From an uncultured cyanobacterium (GTDB lineage: Bacteria > Cyanobacteriota > Cyanobacteriia > PCC-6307 > Cyanobiaceae), in NCBI GenBank assembly GCA_903871775.1, contig CAIQIA010000007.1, forward strand, positions 62,001 through 126,000: a DNA stretch of 64,000 nucleotides. The letters are read 5' to 3'. Both the position numbers and the translations under genes were made by a program. How positions within the stretch are numbered: the stretch's first letter is position 1; every line of letters begins with the position of its first letter. The notes under the pieces were generated by a model, which saw only the letters and a program-made list of their open reading frames with translations, was not told the DNA's origin and made no database searches. This document shows, one piece after another, positions 1-9,474 of the stretch.

Positions 1-129
1 CTTCTCGAAGCCGCTCACCACATCGCCACCGATGTAGCGGCCACTGCGCAGAACGTCGAGCACGGCCTGGTCGAGCTCGTCCCCCAGGGCAGCCAGCTGG
101 GAGCTCAGATCGAAGGGTGGGATCACCAT
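1..129 (-). CDS. DegT/DnrJ/EryC1/StrS-family aminotransferase, N-terminal part only
   Basis: Only the first 43 codons lie in the window; the gene runs off the left edge. It starts with ATG at 129 and reads MVIPPFDLSSQLAALGDEL, followed by a segment containing SGRYIGG. That opening is typical of PLP-dependent sugar aminotransferases of the DegT/DnrJ/EryC1/StrS family, which transaminate nucleotide-linked keto sugars for surface polysaccharides. The PLP lysine is outside the window, so activity and substrate cannot be judged. It is divergent from the lipoprotein gene that starts at 240. Confidence 0.75.
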   Translation of the reverse strand, partial: MVIPPFDLSSQLAALGDELDQAVLDVLRSGRYIGGDVVSGFEK

Positions 130-239
130 GGGTCCCACCTTAAGCCGGGTCTTTACAGAAGCTGCAGAATCAGCCGGTCGCGGCACCGGCCGGCCGCGCA
201 GAATCCCATCAGGCACAACAGCGCGAGCCAGGGTCTGCG

Positions 240-779
240 ATGGCGACGGGGGGGTGGCGACGGGTCCCACAGGGGCTGGCACTGCTGCTGACGGCTGCCC
301 TGGCGGGTTGCGGCGGCGCCGGCCACCAGCCCCTGGCCTGGCGCATCTATCCCCTCAGCCGCAACGGCCCCCACGACGGGCTGGCGGTGGTGAACCAGCC
401 CGACGGCTACGGGCTGCACATCTGGATCGACACCGACACCCGCCGCCCCGGCGAATGCCGCCCGCGCTGGACCCCCGATGCCGCCCGCCTGTTCAACGGC
501 AACGGCAGCGCCCCGTTCAGTTCGGGCCTGGCCGGTCGCAACGAGTTCTTCCAGGCGGTGGGCCGCTGGGATGTGGGCCGTCAGCTGCGCCGCGAGAGCG
601 AGGCCCTCTGCCGCCTGCGGGCGCCGTCGGCACGGTTCGTGTGGGTGGCACCGCCCCGCAACGAGACCGAGGTGGTGCTCGAACCGCTGCCGCCGCTGAA
701 GGAGAAAGACCTGCTGCCCGACCCCAGCAAACTCAAGGAGGAGGAGAAGCGGCTGCTGGGGGTGCCCCGGGAGCGCTGA
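240..779 (+). CDS. Conserved cyanobacterial lipoprotein of unknown function
   Basis: A 179-residue protein with an N-terminal hydrophobic stretch ending in LLTAALAGC, a lipobox that predicts lipidation of Cys24 and membrane anchoring outside the cytoplasm. The mature part contains HIWIDTDTR and RFVWVAPPRNETEVVLEPLPP and a lysine/glutamate-rich C-terminus. I do not recognise an enzymatic motif. Its last 47 bases overlap the 3' end of the convergent phosphopantetheinyl transferase gene. ATG at 240 is preferred because the signal peptide begins there. Confidence 0.75.
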   Translation: MATGGWRRVPQGLALLLTAALAGCGGAGHQPLAWRIYPLSRNGPHDGLAVVNQPDGYGLHIWIDTDTRRPGECRPRWTPDAARLFNGNGSAPFSSGLAGRNEFFQAVGRWDVGRQLRRESEALCRLRAPSARFVWVAPPRNETEVVLEPLPPLKEKDLLPDPSKLKEEEKRLLGVPRER

Positions 780-1446
780 CGAGGGCCGCGGCCCCCACGT
801 AGCCCGCCGGCAGCGCCAGGCGCCAGCGGCGCAGGGGGGGCCAGCCATCGGCCGGCGGGGCAGCGGCCAGGCCCCAGCCGCCGGCCTTGAGCCCGGCCTC
901 GTGGTGGCACCACAGCTGCAGAAACGCGGCCGGCTGCTCGGCCTCGGGCAGGGCGGCGAGGGCCCTCTGCTGCCCTTCCGGCAGCACCCGCCGGGCGATC
1001 GGCGGCCAGTCGAGCCGTGGCCGCAGCCGCTCCACATCCACCCCCACGGAGCCATGGCGATGCAGGGCGACCACGATCAGACCGCCTGAATGGCTGAGGT
1101 TGAAGGCCGGCCCGCCGGGGCAGTGGGGCTTGCCATGGGCCCCCATGGCGATCGGCACGGCGGCGGCGGGGCAGCCCAGCTCGGCCGCCAGCAGGCGGCG
1201 CAGGCCCCCGCGACCCCGCAGAAAACGGTCCTGGTCGTCTGGCCGCCGCAGGGCCGCCAGCTGCTGCCGCTCCGCCGGCGCCAGGCTGGCCCGCAGGGCG
1301 GCGGCGAGGGGCGGCGCCAGGGCCTCGCGGCGCTCGATCAGCAGCACCAGGGGGGCCGCCGGGGAGGAGGGCGCGGGGGGGGGCGGCTCCGGCAGGTGCC
1401 AGGGGCGGGGACAGAGCACGGGGTCCTCATCCATCGGCGGCGCCAT
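733..1446 (-). CDS. 4'-phosphopantetheinyl transferase (Sfp type)
   Basis: The enzyme would transfer 4'-phosphopantetheine from CoA to a serine of acyl or peptidyl carrier proteins, activating fatty-acid ACP. The 237-residue protein shows GKP (about 105-107), NLSHS (116-120), GVDVE (135-139) and WCHHEAGLKA (179-188). These correspond to the CoA-binding region, the metal-binding Asp/Glu pair and the WxxKEA motif, here with His in place of Lys. In-frame ATGs lie at 1446 and 1434 and either could be used. The gene is divergent from the MntA-like gene and convergent with the lipoprotein gene, overlapping it by 47 nt. It is probably the only such transferase in this neighbourhood and shares the fatty-acid theme with fabI nearby. 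Confidence 0.85.
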   Translation of the reverse strand: MAPPMDEDPVLCPRPWHLPEPPPPAPSSPAAPLVLLIERREALAPPLAAALRASLAPAERQQLAALRRPDDQDRFLRGRGGLRRLLAAELGCPAAAVPIAMGAHGKPHCPGGPAFNLSHSGGLIVVALHRHGSVGVDVERLRPRLDWPPIARRVLPEGQQRALAALPEAEQPAAFLQLWCHHEAGLKAGGWGLAAAPPADGWPPLRRWRLALPAGYVGAAALVSAPGAPPAAASPPP

Positions 1447-1482
1447 CGACCGGGCTGGGAACACCCCACCTAGCCTGAGCCC

Positions 1483-1884
1483 ATGCCCGCCCTCGACCCC
1501 CACCACGCGCTCCTGCGGCGGCAGTGGGCCCTCGAGTGCGACGCCCTCGAACGCCGCCGCCAGCGGCTGCTGGCCGCCGCCGCCACGGCCGCCCTTGGCC
1601 TCAGGGAACGCTGGCCCATGCTGGAGGCGGTGTGGCTGTTCGGCTCGACCACCACGCCCCCCACCGCGACCCAGGGCTTCCGCCGCCATTCGGATCTGGA
1701 TCTGGCCGTGGCGGGGCTGCCGGCCGAGGCGCACATCGCCGCCATGGCCGTGGTGGAGCGGCAGGTGGATGCAGCCCTGGCCGCTGACGGGGAAGCGGGG
1801 GTGGCCATCGATCTGGTGCGCGTCGAAGACCTCGAGCCCCACTGGCAGAACCGCATCCGCGAGCAGGCCTGCCGGCTCCTGTGA
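1483..1884 (+). CDS. MntA-type minimal nucleotidyltransferase (probable antitoxin)
   Basis: A 133-residue protein of the DNA polymerase beta superfamily. Gly54-Ser55, Asp71-x-Asp73 and a third carboxylate at Asp110 (AIDLVR) form the expected metal site. In characterised MntA/HepT pairs the nucleotidyltransferase AMPylates a tyrosine of the HEPN ribonuclease and so neutralises it. The partner-like gene follows 18 nt downstream on the same strand, which supports the pairing. The spacing between GS and DxD is 15 residues rather than the usual 10, because of a TTTPPTATQGFRRH segment. The ATG at 1483 leaves 36 nt to the divergent transferase gene. Confidence 0.8.
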   Translation: MPALDPHHALLRRQWALECDALERRRQRLLAAAATAALGLRERWPMLEAVWLFGSTTTPPTATQGFRRHSDLDLAVAGLPAEAHIAAMAVVERQVDAALAADGEAGVAIDLVRVEDLEPHWQNRIREQACRLL

Positions 1885-1902
1885 GCCCTGTTCCCCACTG
1901 CC

Positions 1903-2382
1903 ATGGCGCCCCCAACCCCCCAACAACTGAACGACCTGGCCCTGGATCTTCAGGTGGAGCTCGGCAAGCTTGACCGGCTGATTGAAGGCCTCGATTCCCT
2001 CGGGCCGGTGCTGGGTGATCCTTTGCGGGTGGATGCCGCGGCGCTGCGGCTGCAGAGCCTCTACACCGGCATCGAGCGTTGCCTGGTGCAGATCTCGCGG
2101 GTGCTCAACGGCGGCACACCTGACGGCGCCGAATGGCACCGGCGTCTGCTGGAGCGGATGGGTCAGACCACAGATCAGCGCCCTGCCGTGCTCGCAGCCG
2201 ACACCATCGAATCCCTGCAGGAGCTGCTGCGGTTTCGGCATCTGGTGCGCCATCTCTATGCCTATGAGCTGCAACCCGAGCCGGTGGAGCGCCTGCGCCT
2301 GACGGCGAAGGCGCTGTGGCCCCTGGTGCAGGCCGACCTGGAGGGGTTCCGGGGCTGGCTGATGGCGATCCGCCTGGACTGA
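1903..2382 (+). CDS. HepT-like HEPN-domain ribonuclease (probable toxin)
   Basis: This 159-residue, mostly helical protein carries Arg112-x4-His117-x-Tyr119 (RHLVRHLY), the R-x4-H-x-Y motif of HepT toxins. The tyrosine is the residue AMPylated by MntA in studied systems. HepT acts as an RNase on tRNA or mRNA. The gene lies 18 nt downstream of the MntA-like gene and is presumably co-transcribed, antitoxin first. The protein belongs to the longer HepT-like class rather than the roughly 110-residue DUF86 form. Base composition matches the host, so recent arrival is not indicated. Confidence 0.75.
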   Translation: MAPPTPQQLNDLALDLQVELGKLDRLIEGLDSLGPVLGDPLRVDAAALRLQSLYTGIERCLVQISRVLNGGTPDGAEWHRRLLERMGQTTDQRPAVLAADTIESLQELLRFRHLVRHLYAYELQPEPVERLRLTAKALWPLVQADLEGFRGWLMAIRLD

Positions 2383-2463
2383 GGCCAACCAATGCCCCCC
2401 GGGCCAGCCGCTGGGGGAGAATCGCCCGATCGCCCCTCGGCGCCACTGGCGGCGCACCCTTCC

Positions 2464-3246
2464 ATGCTCCTCGACCTGCGCGGCAAGAAAGCCCTCGTCA
2501 CCGGCATCGCCAACAACAAGTCGATCGCCTGGGGCATCGCCCAGCAGCTGCATGCGGCCGGCTGCGAGCTGGGCGTCACCTACCTGCCCGACGACAAGGG
2601 CCGCTTCGAGGGCAAGGTGCGCGAGCTCACGGCACCGCTGGCCCCGAGCCTGTTCGAACCCCTCAACGTGCAGGACCCCGCCCAGATCGAAGCGGTGTTC
2701 GCCCGCGTCGCCGAGCAGTGGGGCAGCCTCGATGTGCTGGTGCACTGCCTGGCCTTCGCCGGCAAGGACGAACTGATCGGCGACTACAGCGCCATCAGCC
2801 CCGAGGGCTTCGCCCGGGCCCTGGAGGTGAGCGCCTATTCGCTGGCGCCCCTGTGCCGCCATGCCAAGCCGCTGTTCAACCCGGGCGCCAGCGTCATCAC
2901 CCTCAGCTATCTGGGGGCCGAGCGGGCGATTCCCAATTACAACGTGATGGGCGTGGCCAAGGCGGCCCTCGAGGCCTCGGTGCGCTATCTGGCGGCCGAG
3001 CTGGGCCCCGACAGGCAGGTGCGCGTCAACGCCATCAGCGCCGGGCCGATCCGCACCCTGGCCAGCAGCGCCATCGGCGGCATCCTCGACATGATCCACA
3101 ACGTCGAAGCCAAGGCGCCCCTGCAGCGCACCGTCACCCAGGAAGAAGTGGGCAGCACGGCGGCCTTTCTGGCCAGCCCCCTGGCGAGCGGCATCACCGG
3201 CCAGGTGATCTATGTCGATGCCGGCTACTGCATCACGGGGATGTGA
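2464..3246 (+). CDS. fabI: Enoyl-[acyl-carrier-protein] reductase (NADH)
   Basis: FabI catalyses the last reduction of each fatty-acid elongation cycle. The 260-residue length is standard. It has the divergent nucleotide-binding sequence VTGIANNKSIAWGIA near the N-terminus and the catalytic set Tyr149, Tyr159 and Lys166 (Y-x6-K in YNVMGVAK), as in E. coli FabI. The start is ATG at 2464, whose product begins MLLDLRGKKALVTG as expected. The gene forms the left border of the accessory island. hisB, which I recall as its neighbour in related picocyanobacteria, is 12 kb away here. Confidence 0.97.
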   Translation: MLLDLRGKKALVTGIANNKSIAWGIAQQLHAAGCELGVTYLPDDKGRFEGKVRELTAPLAPSLFEPLNVQDPAQIEAVFARVAEQWGSLDVLVHCLAFAGKDELIGDYSAISPEGFARALEVSAYSLAPLCRHAKPLFNPGASVITLSYLGAERAIPNYNVMGVAKAALEASVRYLAAELGPDRQVRVNAISAGPIRTLASSAIGGILDMIHNVEAKAPLQRTVTQEEVGSTAAFLASPLASGITGQVIYVDAGYCITGM

Positions 3247-3367
3247 GCGCGGGGGCGCCGTCGCCGCCGGCTGCTCACGGCCGGCACGCAGGCGGTCGCC
3301 CGTGCGCCTGGCGCCTGCCCATAAACTTAGTCCCTGGCTAGACCAACAACCATCCGGGTGTCGCTCT

Positions 3368-3646
3368 GTGAAGCCTCTGCGCATCGTGAACGTGCATCAG
3401 GCCAAAACGCACCTGTCGCGCCTGATCGACGACGCCCATGCCGGCGAAACAATCCTGCTGGCCAAGGCCGGCAAGCCCTGGGCGCGGCTCATGCCCCTGG
3501 CACCCCCTCCGCCCCAGCGCATTCCCGGGCGTCTGCGCAGCCAGGGCCCCCTGAGCAACCCCAATGCCCTGCTGGAGCCCATCTCGCCAGCTGAACTGGC
3601 CGAGTGGGAGAACGGCGGCCCCGTGCCTGAGGCTCCCCAGCCATGA
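3368..3646 (+). CDS. Phd/YefM-type antitoxin
   Basis: A 92-residue protein starting with GTG at 3368. Its N-terminus VKPLRIVNVHQAKTHLSRL matches the Phd/YefM DNA-binding fold, followed by AGETILLAKAGKPWARLMPL, the usual second half of the domain. The acidic C-terminal tail (SPAELAEWENG) would wrap and block the toxin. It overlaps the PIN-domain gene by 4 nt (ATGA), the standard layout of an antitoxin-toxin operon. Autoregulation through its promoter is expected from the family, but I could not pick out a convincing operator in the 120 nt upstream. An upstream in-frame ATG would add non-homologous residues and was not used. Confidence 0.85.
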   Translation: MKPLRIVNVHQAKTHLSRLIDDAHAGETILLAKAGKPWARLMPLAPPPPQRIPGRLRSQGPLSNPNALLEPISPAELAEWENGGPVPEAPQP

Positions 3647-3987
3647 GCGATGCCGCGGGCTACCTGCTCGACAGCCACGTGCTGCTCTGGTGGTGGTTCG
3701 ATCCAGATCGCCTGTCTGGGCTGGTGCAGGCCCTGATCTCTGATCCAGCCACCCCGGTGCTGGTGAGTGCGGCCACACTGTGGGAGCTGAGCCTCAGGCA
3801 CCACCAGGGCAAGCTGCCGGGTCTGCTGCAGACCCATGGGGTTCGCGCCGGCGCCTACCGCCAGCCCCACCGCGATCCCTTTGATCGCATGCTCGCCGCC
3901 CAGGCCGAACTGGAGCGGCTGGTGCTGCTCACCGCCGATCACCAGCTTTCGATGTTCCCCTGCCGCACCCTCTGGGCAGGGGCCTGA
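3643..3987 (+). CDS. VapC-like PIN-domain toxin, shorter than usual
   Basis: The product is a PIN-domain endoribonuclease, probably cleaving tRNA or rRNA. Acidic residues are in place: Asp10 (LLDSHVLLW), Glu48 (LWELSL), Asp78/Asp81 (HRDPFDRMLAAQA) and Asp99 (LTADH). At 114 residues it is shorter than most relatives of about 125-130. The missing part falls between Glu48 and the DPFDR motif, where roughly 15 residues seem absent. It may therefore be an inactive or altered toxin. It overlaps the Phd-type antitoxin by 4 nt and converges on the YgjP-like gene. Confidence 0.8.
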   Translation: MSDAAGYLLDSHVLLWWWFDPDRLSGLVQALISDPATPVLVSAATLWELSLRHHQGKLPGLLQTHGVRAGAYRQPHRDPFDRMLAAQAELERLVLLTADHQLSMFPCRTLWAGA

Positions 3988-4002
3988 ACACGTCCCAGCC
4001 GT

Positions 4003-4706
4003 TCAGAGCAGACCCTCGCCCCGTTGCTTGAGCCACTGGCGGTGGGCGGCGAACTCAACGTCGTGGCGACCCACCACCTGCCAGAACGCCTTGGAGTGGT
4101 TCGGGTGGATGAGGTGGCAGAGCTCATGGATCACGACGTAATCCACAATGCTGTGCGGTGCCTTGATGATGGCCCAGTTGAACACCAGCTGGCCGCGCTG
4201 GTTGCAGGAGCCCCAGCGCGAGCGGAACGCCCGCACCGATACCCCCGCAGGCGCCACGCCGATCTGCTGGGCGTAGCGGCTGGTTTTCTCCTGCAGGCGT
4301 TCGAGGGCACGGGCGCGATACCAGGAGTGGAGGTACTGCTGAATTCGTGCGTGCCGCTGCTCGGCCGGTTCCGCAGGGCGGATCGTGGCCTTGAAAGAGC
4401 CCCCCGCGAGGCACACCCCCACCGGGTGCCCCTCCTGCACCTTGAGGCGGTAGTGCCGCCCCAGGTAGGGGAAGGATTCTCCGCTCACCAGTTCCTTGGG
4501 GCGGTGCGGTGGCACCCGGTTCAGTTCAGCAACCTTGCCGCGGATCCAGGGGCGCTTCTGCTGGAGGATCGCGGCCACCCGCTCATCGTCCAGGTGCGCA
4601 GGGATCCGCACCTGCAGGTCACTGCCGACAATGTGGAGTGCAGCAGTTCGTCTGTTGGAGCGGACCACCTCCACCCGCAGACCCAGCACCTCCTGGGGGA
4701 TCGCCG

Positions 4707-4710
<4 letters not shown>
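4003..4710 (-). CDS. YgjP/M48-like zinc metallopeptidase, last gene of the restriction operon
   Basis: A 235-residue protein of the YgjP (DUF45) family. It has the zinc motif HELCH (195-199) and a third ligand, His205, in HPNHSKAFW. The preceding RSRWGSCNQRG is the other family signature. The biochemical role of YgjP is not settled. Relatives are often carried beside type I restriction genes, and here the start overlaps the hsdR stop by 4 nt, so it should be co-translated with HsdR. That makes it a candidate accessory factor of the restriction system, for example in HsdR proteolysis or maturation, but this is inference. Confidence 0.88.
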
Positions 4711-7682
<2,972 letters not shown>

Positions 7683-7684
7683 GG

Positions 7685-8800
7685 TTAGACGCTGACCCTC
7701 TTGCGACCTGAGAGGAGGTCTGAAGCAACAGCACTTTTCATATTTGTAAGTTGCATATTCTTTTCCATGAGCGCAAGACGAGTTCTTTGAATGCCATCAA
7801 AAATGTCTGCGACTTCTTTCTGGCGTTCCAGCGGTGGGACTGGAAGACGGTATATCTCTCGGATGACGCTAGGGTGCGCCTTGAACGAGTAATCAAAGCG
7901 CAATCTTCCGTGCTGAAATACAAGAGCAAGGTGGGCGTATCTGTAGTCAAGATGCGGTTCATTTATTCGCAGGTATCCGCAGACATTCGTAACCGAGAAC
8001 TTGTGACGCTTTCTGTGAAAAAGGCGACCGCCACCGTCTATTGACCATGTAATTAGTTCTTCGTCAAACATATGCTCTCCGTATTCGCCAAATTTCCCAT
8101 CCCCCTTTCCTGAGGAGGAGTAAATCGGGAACCCTCCAGGCAATCTTTGAATGTCTTGCTTGGAGATGATATTTCCCCGCCCAAGCGTGATAAGACCATC
8201 TGATTCAAGTTCTGAAACTGTCAGAGCATCGCCATCGGACGGGGAGAGATCAGGGGCTAGAAAAACCTCCTCAAGCAGACCCCTTTCTAGTTCTTCTGTT
8301 TTTGATATCTGAATAGTTGTCAGGCGTATATAGTTGTCAATCCCAGAGAGTATCTCGGCGATCTTCTTCTGCTCGGGGAGCGGGGGAAGGGGGAGGTGAT
8401 AAAGTTTTCTGATGACGCTAGGGTGTGCCTTTGTCTGGTAGTCAAAAGTTAGTTTTGAGTGCTGTAGTGCCAGTGAGGCATGGGCAAATCGGTAATCCAG
8501 AACTGATGTGTCTAACTTCAAATAACCAGACACATTGGTCACTGAAAACTTGTGCCGTGGTCTGTAGAAAAGGTTTCCGCCTCCATCAACCGACCATGTG
8601 ATCATTTCCTCGTCAAACATGTAGTCTCCGTATGTCCCAAAGAGACCCTCTCCCTTGGCGGAGGACGAGTAGATAGGGAATCCGCCTGGCTTGTTATTTA
8701 TGTCTATCTTTGAGATGATGTTTCCTCTACCAAGGGTTGCGACCCCTTTTTCTTCTAATTCATGAAGTGGATACTGCTCCCAGGGATAGGTGTCACTCAT
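7685..8800 (-). CDS. hsdS: Type I specificity subunit S with two homologous target-recognition domains
   Basis: A full-length 371-residue specificity subunit. The first recognition domain spans about 14-138 and the second about 197-321. They align without gaps at an offset of 183 residues, sharing LGRGNIISK, PGGFPIYSSS, MFDEE, RHKFSVTNV and KAHPSVIR. By eye about two thirds of positions are identical. Each is followed by a conserved helical spacer ([19 protein letters not shown] after the first). Two similar domains in the usual antiparallel arrangement predict a symmetric bipartite target. The gene overlaps the preceding half-size hsdS by 4 nt. It is strikingly AT-rich: I count 21 G+C in the 60 bases from 8281. 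Confidence 0.93.
   Translation of the reverse strand: MSDTYPWEQYPLHELEEKGVATLGRGNIISKIDINNKPGGFPIYSSSAKGEGLFGTYGDYMFDEEMITWSVDGGGNLFYRPRHKFSVTNVSGYLKLDTSVLDYRFAHASLALQHSKLTFDYQTKAHPSVIRKLYHLPLPPLPEQKKIAEILSGIDNYIRLTTIQISKTEELERGLLEEVFLAPDLSPSDGDALTVSELESDGLITLGRGNIISKQDIQRLPGGFPIYSSSGKGDGKFGEYGEHMFDEELITWSIDGGGRLFHRKRHKFSVTNVCGYLRINEPHLDYRYAHLALVFQHGRLRFDYSFKAHPSVIREIYRLPVPPLERQKEVADIFDGIQRTRLALMEKNMQLTNMKSAVASDLLSGRKRVSV
8337..8389. repeat. Copy 1 of a spacer repeat shared by the two hsdS genes
   Basis: This stretch encodes the [18 protein letters not shown] spacer helix that follows the first recognition domain of the full-length hsdS. Its first 44 bases (8337-8380) are identical to 8963-9006 in the neighbouring half-size hsdS. 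After one mismatch another 8 bases match. Such a repeat in the same orientation could support recombination between the two specificity genes. Confidence 0.9.
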
Positions 8801-9474
8801 ATCTCAACCCCTTCAAGAACCTGTGCCTCGCTGACCCTCTTGCGTCCTGAGAGTAGGTCCGACGCAACCGCCTTTTTTAATAATCGCAATTTTGACACCT
8901 TGCCAGAGGCGGCATTGCTTTGACTGGTGCTTGCTGAGATCTCTATTAATGAAATAAGGCGATCAATCCCAGAGAGTATCTCGGCGATCTTCTTCTGCTC
9001 GGGGAGTGGGGGAAGTGGGATCGGAAAGTCTTTCAGTTGTGATGTTTCTATGCTTTCAACAGTTGTCCCGCTCTTCATGCATGAATCAAGAATATCCTGA
9101 GAATTGCTTTTCATGTATTGAAATACATAGGAATCTTCAATTCCTGGTCTGACCGTGATCGCCTTTAGGTCCTGATTGATCGCTAGATTCCTTCCTGCAA
9201 CTGCTAGGGGAAGCGTGTGCCTAAGGATCCCGCTTCTTGTTACGACAAGAATCGCTCCTGCGGGTATCAAGGATGCCGAAGACTCGGATAAGGCAATTTC
9301 ATTTATTGAATCTTCTGAAAATCTTATGATGTCGCTTTTCATGTCTTTTGGGGACACCCAGGGTATCTCCCCTTTCCAGTAAGCAGGGTTTGCTTTTGAA
9401 GGTGTCCCTCCGCCTTTCCATTCACCAACATCTGCCAGTTTTGAAAGTCCCCAACTCACGGGAAAGTCACTCAT
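8797..9474 (-). CDS. Half-size type I specificity subunit S (single recognition domain)
   Basis: At 225 residues it is about half the normal HsdS length. It has one recognition domain opening [15 protein letters not shown] and containing [10 protein letters not shown], a common HsdS type distinct from both domains of the downstream hsdS. A single spacer follows ([18 protein letters not shown]). The C-terminus [14 protein letters not shown] is nearly the same as that of the full-length S. Half-size S subunits can dimerise to rebuild a symmetric specificity module. The start overlaps the hsdM stop by 8 nt and the end overlaps the next hsdS start by 4 nt. It could be a functional second specificity or a remnant of a rearranged gene; the intact frame and overlaps favour function. 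Confidence 0.9.
   Translation of the reverse strand: MSDFPVSWGLSKLADVGEWKGGGTPSKANPAYWKGEIPWVSPKDMKSDIIRFSEDSINEIALSESSASLIPAGAILVVTRSGILRHTLPLAVAGRNLAINQDLKAITVRPGIEDSYVFQYMKSNSQDILDSCMKSGTTVESIETSQLKDFPIPLPPLPEQKKIAEILSGIDRLISLIEISASTSQSNAASGKVSKLRLLKKAVASDLLSGRKRVSEAQVLEGVEI
8963..9015. repeat. Copy 2 of the hsdS spacer repeat
   Basis: This segment matches 8337-8389 with 44 identical bases, one mismatch (T for C) and 8 more identical bases. It encodes the spacer helix of the half-size S subunit. A second, less exact pair encodes the shared C-terminal tail at about 7691-7733 and 8830-8872. Confidence 0.9.

Noticed and set aside
733-3384. An 883-codon open reading on the minus strand through fabI, the HEPN gene and the MNT gene into the phosphopantetheinyl transferase
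   Set aside because: Only the last 237 codons (733-1446) look like protein; the rest is antisense to genes with clear motifs. Long antisense frames are expected at this GC content.
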